A stretch of DNA of 64,000 bases from Dastarcus helophoroides (Eukaryota > Arthropoda > Insecta > Coleoptera > Bothrideridae), in NCBI GenBank assembly GCA_028583605.1, contig CM053329.1, forward strand, positions 13,619,001-13,683,000. Reading direction: 5' to 3'. The stretch's first letter is position 1. Each line of letters opens with the position of its first letter. A program made the position numbers and the translations under genes. The notes beneath the pieces are model-generated. The model did no database searches, was not told the origin of the DNA, and worked only from the letters and a program-made list of their open reading frames with translations. Positions 1 to 12,138 of the stretch are shown one piece after another.

Positions 1-1720
1 CTCAAAATTCAGCTTTTTTCAAAATTACGATAAAATTAGACGACTCGCTCTGGAAAATTTCGAGTCTTTACTAATTTTTAACCTTTTTCTTAAAATGTCG
101 ACTCGTTTTCTTTGAAATTTGGCAGACTTTTAATAAAAAAACTAAAAATAAAAAAGACCAAAATTCCGAGAAAATTCGCTCTGGAATTTTAACTGTTTAT
201 AGTTGAAATACAACTTTCTAGTCCAAATTGTTTTTTTTTTGAAAATTTCGCCGTTAATCTCTATATTGAACATTTTCTGACTTAGGGTGGGGTAGATTGG
301 GGTCTACCTCTGATTCAAACAGTCAAATTTTTTCAAAATTACGTTACAATTAGACTCTCTCTGGGAAATTTTGAGTGTTTACTGATTTCCAACCTTTTTC
401 TTAAAATTTCGACTTGTTTTCTTCTAAATTTGGCAGACTTTTAATAAAAAAAACTAAAAATTGAAAAATACCAAAATTCCGGAAAAATTTTCTCTGGAAT
501 TTTATCTGTTTATAGTTGAAATACAACTTTCTGGTTCAAAACTTTTTTTTTTAAATTTCGCTGTTTATCTCGATATCGAACATTTTTTGACTTAGGATGG
601 GGGCAGATCGGGGATTTGATTCAAACAGTCAAGAAAACCTCAAAAAATCTTACTTTTCTCAAAATCCGGCTTTTTTTTTCAAAATTACGATAAAATTAGA
701 CTCTCTGGGAACCTTCGAGTGTTTTTTTTTAATTTGATTTTTGTTTAAAATTTGTTTTTTTCGTAAACAACTATCCCAACATTGGACCTTTTCCCTAAAT
801 TTGGCTTTTTCCGCAAAATCTTTTTCCGTTCCGTAGTTTTTCTCGAAATTTATTTTTTATTTCAAAGTTCCCTTATTTTCTTCGTTGAGTTTTTCTGAAA
901 GTTTTGATCTTTTAGAATTTAACTTTTCAGAAATTTTGAGTGGTTTCTTGAAGTTTGTCTTTTTCTCAAAATTTTTATTTTTATTTCAAAATTCGCCATT
1001 TATACTTTCCGGAGATGTCCACTTTTTCTCCTAAAATTGTTTAAATTAATCTTTTTCGAAATTTCTACTTTATTCTCAAAATTCTATTTTGTGGACTCTT
1101 CTTTTAAAAATATTTTTTTTTCGAAATTCCGCAACTTTTCTTCTTAAAAATTTCGATTTTCTCGAAATTCTGTATTTTTTCTAAATCAGATCGCTATGTT
1201 ATAAACGAGTACAACAATATTTTTGGGAAATTTCGAGAAAGAGCTTTCTTGTGAATTCAACTGCTTTACTGAGAAAATATTATGTTGAAATTAGAATAAA
1301 GAAGTAAAGGAGAAAATTGTTTTTAGAAATTGAGTTTTTTTTTCTCAAACTTTGATAACTTTTTCTAAAAATTGCGACTTTTTGTGTATAAAATTCGGTC
1401 CTTAGATTTGGAAATATTTTGACACTTTTCGAATTTTCTACCTTTTTTGAGTTTTCCGAAAGACTGGGTTTTTATTTTAAATTTGGTTTTCTAAAAATTT
1501 CGAATTTCCCAATGTTGAGTTTTTTCTATAAATTTGTCGCTTTCAAAAGTACGATTTATTCTTGAAAATTCTACCTTTTTTTCTCAGAATTAAACATTCT
1601 GTTGGAAACTCCAAGTTTTCTTCTAGAAATTTCGACCTTTATATTGTCATGTCGACGGTATTTTTCAAAAATCGTTATTTTTTTCAAAAGTCAAATTTTG
1701 GAAAAAAGTGGCAATTTTCA
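1..1720. repeat. Left arm of a ~5.9-kb inverted repeat (T-rich motif block)
   Basis: The plus strand here is T-rich and matches, in reverse complement and in the same order, the stretch 4200-5900. Anchor pairs are 1184-1200 with about 4700-4716, 590-632 with about 5268-5310, and 1640-1672 with 4226-4260. The sum of paired positions stays near 5900, so the match is collinear and the centre lies near 2950. The arm runs off the window start. It contains two ~310-bp tandem units, each with a GC-richer phrase around 281-327 and 590-632. Short ORFs here are chance products of the biased composition. Confidence 0.75.
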
Positions 1721-1959
1721 AACAATTGTAAGCTGACTTTGGAGAAAAAAAAATTCAATCCACAAAAATATTTCTCTCATAATTTTTAATTTATATAAAT
1801 TTTGTCATAGTCTTGAAATTTACAAGAAATTTTTTTCTCTAAGCTTCGTAAAATATTATTTTTAGAATATTTTGATTTTTATTAAAATGTCGATTCTATC
1901 CTGAAAAAATGAAAGAATCGTTTTAAAAAAAGGTCAACATTTTGATAAAATCTTTCATT
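1721..1959. other. AT-rich spacer
   Basis: AT-rich transition between the left palindrome arm and the ~485-bp tandem repeats. The strand bias changes from T-rich to A-rich here. No gene or clear repeat unit is seen. Confidence 0.4.
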
Positions 1960-4200
1960 GTAAGTAGAAATTTCCACTTTTTGAAGTACAAGTAAAGATT
2001 ACTAGAATAGGACACATTTTGAGAAACATTAAGTTTTCGGAAAGTCAAATTCAAAAATTAGCAATTTTCAGAAAAAGCTGACTATTGAAAAAATTGATTT
2101 CGAAAAAATAACGATCTTTGAAAAATACCTACATGAACTGAGTAATCGAATTTTTAGATTAACTTAGAAATTTGGAAATAGAGTCGAACTTTGCGAAAAC
2201 AGTCAGAAAATTGAATCTAAAATAAAAACCGATCCTTTCGGAAAACTTTAAAAACTATCCAAATTTCGAAGATTTCAAAAAATAACGATTTTAAAAAATA
2301 CGGTCGAAATGTCGACATAAAGATCGAAATCTCTCAAAGAAAATTAAAAATTTCCAAAAGAAAATTTAATTTTAAAAGGAAAAAGCAGTATTTTTAAGAA
2401 CAATTTCGAAAGAGTCGAATTTCGAGAAAAAAACCAGTTTTGGGAAAAAATTGGAATTTTCAGAAAATCAAATAAATAAAAATTTAACCTTTCAAAAACC
2501 CTGAAAACTTTCGAAATTGTTAATAATTCTAAAGGTCAAATTTTGTGAAAAAAGTCGCATTATTTGCAAATAATAGAAATTTTGAGAAACTGTTTCACTG
2601 TAAGTGGAAATTTTCAGAAACATAAAACATTGCATTTTGAAGTACAAGTCAAAATTTCTAGAATAAGACACATTTTGAGAAATATTCAATTTTCGGAAAG
2701 TCAACTTAAAAAAAATAAGCAATTTTCAGGAAAAGCTGAATATTGAAAAAATCAATTTCGAAATAATAACGATTTTTGAAAATTACTGTTAAAATGTCGA
2801 GAAAAAGATTGAAATTTCTCAAAGAAAATTGAAAATTTCCAAAAGAAAATTGAATTTTAAAAGGAAAAGAAAAAAGTTTTAAGAATAATTTTGAAAGAGT
2901 TGAAATTCGAGAAAAAAACCAATTATGGGAAAAAGTTGCAATTTTCAGAAAATCAAATAAATAAAAACTTAATCTTTCAAAAATCCTGAAAAATTTTGAA
3001 AACGCTTATATTGCCAAAGGCCAAATTTTTTGAAAAAAAGTCGCAATTTTCGCAAATAATCGAAATTTTGAGAAACTGTTTTAGTGTAAGTAGAAATTTC
3101 CCGAAACATAAAAGATCGCATTTTGAAGTACAAGTCAAAATTTCTAGAATAAGACACATTTTGAGAAACATATAGTTTTCGGAAAGTCAAATTAAAAAAA
3201 TAAGGAATTTTCAGAAAAAGCTAAATATTGAAAAAATCAATTTCAAAAAAATAACGATTTTTGAAAATTACCTTTGAAATGTCGAGAAAAAGATTGAAAT
3301 TTCTCAAAGAAAATTAAAATTTCCAAGAAAATTAAAATTTTCAAGAGAAAACTTAATTTTAAAAGGAAAAAGAAGATTTTTTAAGAATAATTTTGAGAGC
3401 CGAATTTCGAAAAAAAACCAATTTTGGAAAGAAGCTGGAATTTTTAGAAAAGCAAATGAATAAAAACTTAACCTTTCGAAAACACCGAAAAATTTTGAAA
3501 ATGCTTATATTTCCAAAGGTCAAATTTTGAGAAAAAAGTCGCAATTTTCGTAAATAATCGAAATTTTGAGAAACTGTTTCACTGTAAGTGGAAATTTTCA
3601 GAAACATAAAACATTGCATTTTGAAGTACAAGTCAAAATTTCTAGAATAAGACACATTTTGAGAAATATTCACTTTTCGGAAAGTCAAATTAAAAAAATG
3701 AGCAATTTTCAGAAAAAGCTGAATATTGAAAAAATTAATTTCGAAAAAATAACGATTTTTGAAAATTACCGTTGAAATGTCGAGAAAAAGATTGCAATTT
3801 CTCAAAGAAAATTAAAAAATTTTCAAGAGAAAACTTAATTTTAAAAGAAAAAAGAAGAATATGTAAGAATAATTTCGAGAGTCGGATTTCGAAAAAAAAA
3901 ACTACTTTTGGAAAAAGTTGGAATTTTTAGAAAATCAAATAAAGAAAAACGTAACCTTTCAAAAACCCCGTAAAATTTTGAAAATGCTTATATTTTCAAA
4001 GGTCAATTTTTGTGAAAAGAGTCGCAATTTTCACAAAATATCGAAATTTTAAGAAACTGTTTCACTCTAAGTGGAAATTTCCAGAAACATAAAACATCGC
4101 ATTTTGAAGTACAGGTCAAAATTGCAGGAATAAAACCAATTGCAGAAAAATGGAATTTTCGGAAAGTTAAATTTAAAAAAGAATCAGAAAAAGCCAAACA
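1960..4200. repeat. ~485-bp degenerate tandem repeat, spacer of the palindrome
   Basis: Four to five diverged direct units fill the loop of the inverted repeat. The marker phrase TTTTGAAGTACAAGT recurs near 1977, 2634, 3118, 3617 and 4098, and the phrase TCTCAAAGAAAATT near 2333, 2817, 3302 and 3797. Spacings are about 480-500 bp, with the first interval longer (~657 bp). The units themselves are built of a degenerate ~20-bp A-rich motif. ORFs on the minus strand (for example around 3359-3805) are composition artefacts and repeat from unit to unit. Confidence 0.75.
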
Positions 4201-5900
4201 TTAATAAAACGAATTTTGAAAAAAAATAACGATTTTTGAAAAATACCGTCGACATGACAATAAAAAGGTCGACATTTCTAGAAGAAAACTTAGAATTTCC
4301 AACAAAATGTTTAATTCTGAGAAAAAAAGGTAGAATTTTCAAGAATAAATCGTAATTTTGAAAGCGACAAATTTATAGACAAAACTCAACATTCGGAAAT
4401 TCGAAATTTTTACAAAGCCAAATTTAAAATAAAAACCTAACCTTTCGGAAAAACTCAAAATAGGTTGAAAATTCCAAAAGTGTCAAAATATTTCTGAATC
4501 TAAAGATCGAATTTTATGAAAAAAAGTCGCAATTTTTAGAAAATGTTATCAAATTTTGAGAAAAAAAACTCAATTTCTAAAACAATGTTTTTCTTTACTG
4601 CTTTATTCTAATTATGACATATTTTCTCAGTAAAGCAGTTGAATTCACAAAAAACCTTTTTCTCGAAATTTCCAAAAAATATTGTTGTACTCTTTGATAA
4701 CATAGCGATCTGATTTAGAAAAAACACAGAATTTCGAGAAAATCGACATTTTTAAGAAGTGGCGGAATTTCGAAAGAAAAAAATGATTTTTAAAAGAAGA
4801 GTCCACAAAATAGAATTTTGGGAATAAAGTAGAAATTTCGAAACAGATGAATTTGAACAATTTTTGAAGAAAAAGTGGAAATCTCGGAAAAGGTTAAATA
4901 GCGAATTTTGAAATAAAAATCAAAATTTCGAGAAAAAGGCAAACTTTAAGAAACCAGTCAAAATTTCTGAAAAGTTAAATTCTGAAAGATCAAAATCTTT
5001 AGAAAAATTCAACGAAGAAAATAACGCAATTTCTAAAAAAAAATAAATAAATTTCGAGAAAAACTACGGAATGGAAAACATTTTCCGGAGAAAGTCAAAT
5101 TTTAGGAAAAAGGTCCAATGTTGGGAATAGTCGTTTATTAATAAAACAAATTTTGAAAAAAAATGAAATTTAAAAAAAGATAAAAACACTCGAAAGTTCC
5201 CAGAGAGTCTAATTTTATCGTAATTTTGAAAAAGAGCCGAATTTGAGGAAAAATAAGATTTTTCGAATTTTTTCTTGACTGTTTGAATCAAATCCCCGAT
5301 CTGCCCACCCTAAGGCAGAAAATGTTAAATATTGAGATAATCGGTGAAATTTTGAAAAAGAAAAACCAAATTGGACCAGGAAGTTGTATTTCAACCATAA
5401 ACAGTTAAAATTTCAGAGTAAATTTTCTAGGAATTTTTGTCTTTTTTTATTTTTAGTTTTTTAATTAAAAGTCTGCCAAATTTCAAAGAAAACAAGTCGA
5501 AATTTTAAGAAAAGGTTGGAAATTAGTAAACACTCCCAATTTTTCAGAGAGAGTCTAATTTTATTGTAATTTTGAAAAGAAAGCCGAATTTTGAGAAAAA
5601 TAAGATTTTTCGAATTTTTTCTTGAATGTTTGAATCAAAGGTAAACCCCGATCTGCCCCACCCTAAGTCAGAAAATGTTCAATATTGAGATAAACGACAA
5701 AATTTTGAAAGAAAAACAATTTGGACCAGAAAGTTGTATTTCAACTGTAAACAGATAAAATTCCAGAGCAAATTTTCTCGGAATTTTCGTGTTTTTTTAT
5801 TTTTAGATTTTTTATTAAAAGTCTGCCAAATCTCAAAGAAAACAAGTCGAAATTTTAAGAAAAAGGTTGGAGACTAGTAAACATTCGAAATTTCCCAGGG
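4200..5900. repeat. Right arm of the ~5.9-kb inverted repeat (A-rich motif block)
   Basis: This is the reverse complement partner of the left arm. The most convincing segment is 4560-4720 against 1190-1340, which shares non-motif words (for example CATAGCGATCTGAT) and so is a true inverted duplication rather than shared low complexity. Confidence 0.75.
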
Positions 5901-6900
5901 AGAGCCTAATTTTATCGTAATTTTGGAAAAAAACCAAGTTTTAAATAAAATAAGATTTTTTGAATTTTCTCCTGACTGTTTGAATCAGAGGTAGACCACG
6001 ATCTGCCCCACCTTAAGTTAGAAAATGTTCAATATTGAGATAAAGGGCGAAATTTTGAAAAAAAAAACAATTTGGACCAGAAAGTTGTATTTCAACTATA
6101 AACAGTTTAAATTCCAGAGCAAGTTTTTTTTATCTTTTTTTATTTTTAGTTTTTTTATTAAAGGTCCGCCAAATTTCGAAGAAAACAAGTAGAAATTTTA
6201 AGAAAAAGGTTGAAATTTAGTAAACCCTCGAAAATTTCCCAGAGAGAGTCTAATCTTATCGTAAATTTGAAAAAAAGCCGAATTTTGAGAAAAATAAGAT
6301 TTTTTGAATTTTTTCTTGGCTGTTTGAATCAGAAGTAGACCACGATCTGCCCCACCCTAAGTCAGAAAATGTTCAATATTGAGATAAAGAGCAAAATTTT
6401 GAAAAAAAAATACAATTTGGACCAGAAAGTTGTATTTCAACTTTAAACAGTTAAAATTCCAGAGCAAATTTCCTCGGAATTTTTGTCTTTTTTTATTTTT
6501 AATTTTTTATCAAAAGTTTGCCAAATTTCAAAGAAAACAAGTCGAAATTTTAAGAAAAACGTTGAAATTAGTAAACACTCGAAATTTTCCAAAGAGTCTA
6601 ATTTTATCGTAATTTAAAAAAAAAGCCGAATTTTGAGGAAAATAGGATTTTTTGAATTTTTTCTTGACTGTTTGAATCAAAGGTAAACCCCACCCTAAGT
6701 CAGAAAATGTTCAATATTGAGATAAACGACGAAATTTTGAAAGAAAAACAATTTGGACCAGAAACTTGTATTTCAACTATAAACAGTTAAAATTCAAGAG
6801 CAAATTTTCTCGAAATTTTTGTTTCTTTTAATTTTTAGTTGTTGTTTTATTAAAACTCTGTCAAATTTCGAGGAAAACAAGTCGAAACTTGGTTAAAACT
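5130..6900. repeat. ~350-bp tandem repeat
   Basis: Five units. The word GAAAATGTT in a conserved GC-richer phrase (about TCTGCCCCACCCTAAGTCA) recurs at 5318, 5671, 6021, 6364 and 6702, giving periods of 353, 350, 343 and 338 bp. The left arm carries the same unit in reverse complement. The repeat therefore extends beyond the palindrome arm. Confidence 0.8.
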
Positions 6901-7999
6901 AAAATTTAAAGATTAGTCGACATTTTCGGAAAAAACGAATTTTGAAAAATGATAAAATTTCGAAAAAAGAAAACGATGAATTTTAAAATAAAAATTCAAA
7001 ATTTTGAGAAACGCTGATTCTTATAAGAGAAATCGAATTTTAAAAATAAATACATTTCAAAAGAAAAAAACAAATTTTTTGAAAAAAGACAAATTTTGAG
7101 AAATGCGTCGAAATTTCGACAAAATTTCAATATCTCAAGGAAAGGACGAATTTTAAAGAAATGGATATTTGTTCCTGAATTATATATACATTTTCGTTCA
7201 GCTGCGTGAATCAGGGTGGGGGAGCAAGTGCCCTTCCCTGCCCTGTGTCATTAGGCGACATAATTTTAAAAAGATTATTTTTGGAATACAAGGGGCAAAA
7301 TCTAGATCAACGAAGCAACTACGATCTTTGTCTGAAAATAATTGACTACTTACAATGAGAACGTAGGTTAACTAGAATACCATATCAAGCAATTGTTCTA
7401 AAAAAAATCGTTCATTTAAAATGAAAGTGTATCAACAATTTTTAAAAAAGATGTACTGATCGATAAAACGATTTCTTTAGTACATTATTGTAATACGTAC
7501 CGTAACATTAAAGTGGGCATGACTAGGAAATTTACGCTTGAGAGGCGGAAAATTCGCTGCAATCAGCTCAAGTGATGAACTCGAGACTGTTAAAATAGTT
7601 GAATTATTACGAAAACGAGCGCGCATATATAATTAAAAAGCTGAGTAGTTGCATCAAATTAATCGTATTACATTACAAAATAATTCCAGATGAATAAACT
7701 TTCTCTAAATACAAGAGGTTAATGTACGTAAAGTTTTTAATTTAAAGATATGCGAGGGCTGTTTTATAAAGAAAAATTAAGAAAAAAGACAAAATGTTAT
7801 TTTTAAAATAAGGTTCCTTTAAGGCCAATGCATTGCTGCATTTGATAAAGTTGATTTTTAAAATAGTTATGGCACACTACAAATGTCGACGTCGTCGTTG
7901 ATCTGTTATCAATAAACCCAAAAACTCGATTTTATAAGGTGGAAGTTCGATTTCCGGACATTTTGATCTTTTGCGAAATTTCGCCCCCTTTTTGAATAT
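6901..7999. other. Diverged A-rich block, then unassigned sequence
   Basis: 6901-7150 is the same degenerate A-rich motif. From 7150 to 7999 the sequence is less repetitive, with a small GC-richer patch at 7207-7256. I see no ORF, RNA gene or element terminus that I can support. Confidence 0.4.
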
Positions 8000-8331
8000 T
8001 GTAACAAAACGTAGTTATAAAATTTGTATTAATGATTGTGTAAGGAATTCTCTAGAAACATTTGTTAATGGGAAGAATGAATCATACGGTGAATAAGCGC
8101 TCTAAACGTTTCAGCAAGCGGTAATTTTATCTGTACAGAGACCCGTCTAGAAAACCGGGACGGTATAAATACGCGGTAGTCTTTCCCTCAGTTAGTCAGT
8201 TGGTTAATCAAGTCAGTTTGTTAGTTAGTTAGTCAGACAGTCTGATAGTTAAGTGAATTATGATTGTAGTATTCCGAAATATTTTTGAAATAAAGTGTTC
8301 AATTCACGAAGTTTTAATTTTCGAACCAACA
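8000..8331 (+). mobile_element. Solo LTR, copy 1
   Basis: A 332-bp sequence begins TGTAACA and ends CAACA, flanked by the 4-bp direct repeat ATAT (7996-7999 and 8332-8335). It has the order expected of an LTR: a TATA box (TATAAATA, 8164-8171), a region of short GTTAG/TCAGT repeats, then AATAAA (8289-8294) close to the 3' end. Diverged copies lie at 29279-29644 and 46142-46479 on the other strand, each also with a 4-bp duplication. No internal gag-pol region is next to it, so it is a solo LTR left by recombination. A 4-bp duplication is usual for Ty3/gypsy or Bel/Pao elements; the superfamily is not resolved. Confidence 0.88.
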
Positions 8332-8335
8332 ATAT

Positions 8336-9066
8336 TTAAACTTTTTTTAATTTAAGCTTTACTGAAAATTTTACTACGACTTCTACTGAAAATTCCGACT
8401 TTTTTGCTTTGATTTTTTTTGAAAAATTTCAATTCACACTATTCAAAATTTTTACTTTTCAATCTGCGAAATCTTTGAAATTTTGACTTTTTGAAAATGA
8501 TGACTTGGTTGAAAATTATGATTTTTAAATTTTGGATTTTTTGAAAATTTTCATCTTACTCGGTATATCGACCCGTTTTAAAAGTGATGCACAAAGCAAG
8601 ATTTTTTTGTCTTGCTATTTAACTTTTTGTCTTGTCTTGCGGTTACAAATTCTAGTTTCGAGAAAAAATCTAAATATCAAAATGAAAATTGAAATTCAGG
8701 GAACAAAACTCCAAAATTGAAGAAACGTTCAAAATTTCTCAGCAAAAAAAGAGTCAACATTTAGGAAAAAATTAAATTTTTTCTTAAATTTCGAATATTT
8801 ACATAGTGTCATTTTGGGAAAAAACATAACTTTGGATTTTTTCTTTTAATTCAGATATTTTCTGGAATTTCAAATTTTTTCAAACTTTAATTTGAGAGGG
8901 ATTTCCTTTACAAGGAATTGTGTATTCAAAGAGGTGTAAAAGCACTATTTTGGAGGTTATTTCTAACTTTTTGTCTTGTCATTGTCCTTCTTCACAAATT
9001 TCTTGTCTTGCTCTTGCAGCAAGAGAAATTGAAAATATTTAAAACTAGTTTCCACGAATTTCATAA
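8336..9066. repeat. T-rich degenerate motif block
   Basis: Same motif family as 1-7150, in T-rich orientation. It also contains scattered TTGTCTTG words (about 8607-8645 and 8965-9015), which recur in the hairpin at 9266-9334. Confidence 0.55.
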
Positions 9067-9241
9067 ATTGAAATACAAATCTTGTCCCCTAAAACCAAGA
9101 AAAGAGAGTATCTCTCTGAAGATGATAGGCTACCGAAACGCGTTAGAGCAACCTCTGTTGTGTTTTTTAATTTTTCTTGGTTTCAGGGGACAAGATTTGT
9201 ATTTCAATTTTTGAAGATAACCAAGAACGAATTTGTTCCAT
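9067..9241 (+). mobile_element. Foldback element, copy 1
   Basis: The ends ATTGAAATACAAAT (9067-9080) and ATTTGTATTTCAAT (9199-9212) are perfect inverted repeats, followed by the family's outer end phrase (AACCAAGAAC, about 9220). The inner part carries the family signature GAAACGCGTTAGAGCAAC (9135-9152). The left arm is shortened relative to copies 2 and 3. Relatives: 40671-40868, 42483-42730, 53142-53368, 54161-54335. Confidence 0.75.
9112..9148 (+). ncRNA. Hammerhead-like core in foldback copy 1 (stem II damaged)
   Basis: CTGAAGA (9116-9122) fits the conserved CUGANGA box and GAAAC (9135-9139) the GAAA box. CTCT (9112-9115) can pair with AGAG (9145-9148) as helix I, and ACGCGT is self-complementary for helix III. 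The 12-nt insert between the boxes no longer forms the 6-bp hairpin seen in copy 2, so this copy is probably inactive. Confidence 0.4.
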
Positions 9242-9265
9242 AAAAAAAAAGAATTTCATGTCATT

Positions 9266-9334
9266 GTCTTGCTTTTTCTGGTTCTTGTATTGCTTTTGCA
9301 GCAAGAACAATACAAGAACAAGAAAAAGCAAGAC
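9266..9334. repeat. 27-bp-stem hairpin
   Basis: 9266-9292 and 9308-9334 are inverted repeats with one mismatch in 27 bp, separated by a 15-base loop that itself contains TTGC/GCAA complementarity. It is built of the CTTGTCTTG-type words scattered upstream. Confidence 0.85.
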
Positions 9335-9700
9335 AAGAACAAGAAACTAGTGAAAAGTAGTGTTAAATATTTTCGAATTTGAAACATTTCGTCATTTTTT
9401 GAAAATTACATACTATTTTCCAAATTTCGACGTTTTCAAATTTGTGCTTTTTCCTAAGTTTCCGGTTTAAATTTTTTTGAACCCTATTTTTTTCAAAATC
9501 TCATCTTTGTCCCATTGATTTTAAAAATTTTAACTCTGCCTCGATTTTTTTAAAAAATTTCTACTCTTTTTTTAAATTTTAACTTTGAATTTTGTCTTTC
9601 TTTAGGACTACGATTACTTTATTTTAAATCAAACTTTCATTTCCAATTTCCACTTTTTTTCAAAATTTTTACATCTTTTCTTTGCATTTGGTGGGAGCCA
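9335..9700. repeat. T-rich degenerate motif block
   Basis: Low-complexity continuation of the motif family. No gene is seen. Confidence 0.5.
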
Positions 9701-9771
9701 TTATTGGCTCCGTGACCTGGATTCAAAATTCTTTGTAATTTTCACAAATTTGTTCGAGTCTCAGTCAGCAT

Positions 9772-10038
9772 TTATATCCTGGCCAGGCTCAACATCTGAT
9801 CTACACTCATTCCTTCCAGATCTTCTGGTCTTAATGCTTCTTTGCCAGTCAGATTACAGCTGTATCTGGTAAGGTTTAGACAAGCACACACAATCTGTTT
9901 TATTTCCTTTTCAGTCCCACATAGTCGACATCGGTCGCTTCCTGATACGTTGAGTTCAGAGACTAAATAGACTGAACGTTTCAATGTTGTCTCATGCGTA
10001 CAGATGAAGCTAAAATCCGGGGAAGTGGGAAGGTGCAT
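9772..10038 (-). pseudogene. LINE ORF2 C-terminal fragment with Cys-rich motif
   Basis: The 88-residue frame carries CRLCGTEKE, then VCAC, the pattern found at the C-terminus of many APE-type LINE polyproteins (C-x2-C, usually His, then C). Here the expected His position reads Gln (EIKQIVCAC), so the finger is probably damaged. The tail (PEDLEGMSVDQMLSLARI) also resembles the end of such proteins. Upstream residues (TTLKRSVYLVSELN) align in style with the GHxxLxRHL segment preceding the finger. The rest of the element lies, interrupted, at 10590-10800 on the same strand. Clade is not resolved; elements with an RNase H domain are the best guess. Confidence 0.6.
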
Positions 10039-10589
10039 TCCACTACTCTTTGATATGGTCGGATTAAATAAAATTTATAAATACGAAACTTGCCGCGTAA
10101 CGGTTCTAACGATTTAGATGAAACTTTAGAATTAGGGGGCTTTTGGACCAATAGGATAATTTTTATAAGTGCTTTTTGGTAAAAGTTCAGGAGAACTATT
10201 TTCAAAGACATCTTGGTTTAATACTAAAATAATTTTCTTTCAATACGCGACGACTGTGTACAATATTGTTAAGCCGGTGCTGTAAACACGTCATGATTGC
10301 AGTGAAATGGCGACGCGCGCACGCCGATAATTGAATATTTATATATTTTATTTTTACCTACCCAAAGAATGAAACTCTTGATTTTCCTTCACTAATGTGT
10401 TCACTAGGTTTCAACAATGATCCACAATACACTTCCCCATATTTACAGCCAATTTTCTTTAAAAATAACCGATGTTATCTTCGCAAAGGTCTGTCAAATA
10501 ATAAGAGGGCATTGCGAGCTAGATGGAGCTAGGCTTTCGCCAGGCTTTCAACTGGCTTCACTGCTTACCGTGTTAGGTTCAGTCTATTT
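10039..10589. other. Unassigned insert between two LINE fragments
   Basis: About 550 bp that separates the two minus-strand LINE pieces. It has no recognisable termini. A plus-strand ORF (10417-10602) ends in the residues SVYLVSG because 10577-10598 is an inverted copy of 9957-9977; I do not read it as a gene. Confidence 0.35.
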
Positions 10590-10800
10590 AGTCTCTGGTT
10601 GAGTTTAACCAGGCATCGTTTAAAGTTCCTGTGGCCAGTGAGCAGACCTAGTGCTTTGTTTAGTCTGTTTTTATTCATTGCAATGAGTACTTCAGCCCTT
10701 GATTAAAAGGGTTTATTTATCAGCAGTTTTGCTTGCCTACAGGTGGTTATGTTTCTCCACCGGTTCAAATGAGCCAACTCGAGGATTTCAAATAAATTAA
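10590..10800 (-). pseudogene. LINE RNase H-end / pre-finger fragment
   Basis: Conceptual minus-strand translation in two frames gives LNRWRNITTCRQAK, then KNRLNKALGLLTGHRNFKR. The LLTGH segment is characteristic of the stretch that follows RNase H in several insect LINE ORF2 proteins, just before the terminal Cys-rich motif seen at 9772-10038. At least one frameshift and a stop separate the parts. It is a relic. Confidence 0.5.
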
Positions 10801-12138
10801 ATTGACAATCTATGTGCTTAAATTATTTAATTTTAAGTCCTATATTTCGTATTAACTAACCAAATTAAGTTAAGATTGATCCATTTGTAGTCAGAGGTCT
10901 TCAAACAGCTTAATTTCGATATTCCCTGAGTGTCTCTCCCTTTCATAGCAGCCAAGTTATGCATTAAAATAAAGATAAATGTGCTTAAATTGTTTAATTT
11001 TATGCCACACATTACAGACTAGCTAAACAAATTAAAGCCAGGGTTATTGTTTTATCATTACGGCCATCCAAATGTATCAAATTTGATGTTTTACCTTTTC
11101 TGGGCGTCTCTCCCTATTTTCACAGCAGAGTTTTGAATTGAATTAAGAAAAAGTGTACCTAGTTTAATCAATTTTAAGTTGCAGATTTCGTATTGGCCAA
11201 CCAAATTGAGGTAATGCTCATCGTTTTGTAGCTAGATGTCTACAAACTGCTCAAATTCGATATTTTGCCTATTATGAGCGTCTCTCCCTCTCATAGAATC
11301 CAAGTTACGCCTTGAAATAAAGATAAACGTGTCTAAATTGTTTAATTTTATGGCGAATATTCAGGACTAATTAAAAAATTAGACTTAGAACAATTGATTT
11401 ATAATTAGAAGCATCCAGGTAGATCTAACTTGATTTTTTACATTTTTTGGGCGTTTCTCCCTAGTTTGACATCAGAGGTTTGAATTGAATTAAGAAAAAG
11501 TGTAGGTATTTTCATCAGTTTTAAGCCGCCGATTTCGTACTAGCTAACCAATTTGAGCTAAAGCTCATCGTTTTATAGTTAGAGGTCTCCAAACTGTTCA
11601 AATTCGATGTTTTGTCTATTATGAACGTCTCTCCTTCTCATAGCATCTAAGTTTTAAATAAAATTAATAATCAAGGTGCTCATACTATTGAATTTTGGGA
11701 CCTGAATTTTGTACTAACTAACCAAATAAAGCTAAGGCTGATTGTTTTTTAGTTAGAGGTTTCCAAACAGCGCAATTTTGATATTCCCTATTCTGGTGTC
11801 TCTCCCCTTCCTAGCATCCAAGTTAGGCATTAAAATAAAGATAGCCGTTTTTAAATTGTTTAATTTTATGGCGTAGATTCCGGACTAACTAAAAAAATTA
11901 GATTCTGAAGTACTGTTTTGTAATTAGAAGCACCCAGATAGATCAAACTTAACTTGTAAATTTTTTTGGCGTCTCTCCCTAGTTTAACATCACAGTTTTG
12001 AATTGAATAAAGAAAAAGTGTACTTGTTTTGATTAATTTTAAGCCGCAGATTTCATACTAGCTAACCAATTTAAGCTAAAGCTCATCGTTTTATAGTTAG
12101 AGGTCTCCAAACTGCCCAAATTCGATGTTTCGCCTATT
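10801..12138. repeat. Satellite array, diverged flank (~173-bp monomers)
   Basis: Direct repeats keyed by the phrase GTCTCTCC followed by CTCATAGCATC or CTAGTTTAACATC, spaced about 170-180 bp. Three monomer types alternate, as in the core array at 20394-26330, but units here are much more diverged, as expected at an array edge. The array is broken at 12138 inside a type-C monomer by the poly(A) end of a LINE. Confidence 0.85.

Noticed and set aside
10417..10602. Plus-strand 61-residue ORF with a GHCELDG segment
   Set aside because: Its end is an inverted copy of the minus-strand LINE fragment and the rest lacks any further LINE motif; too weak to call.
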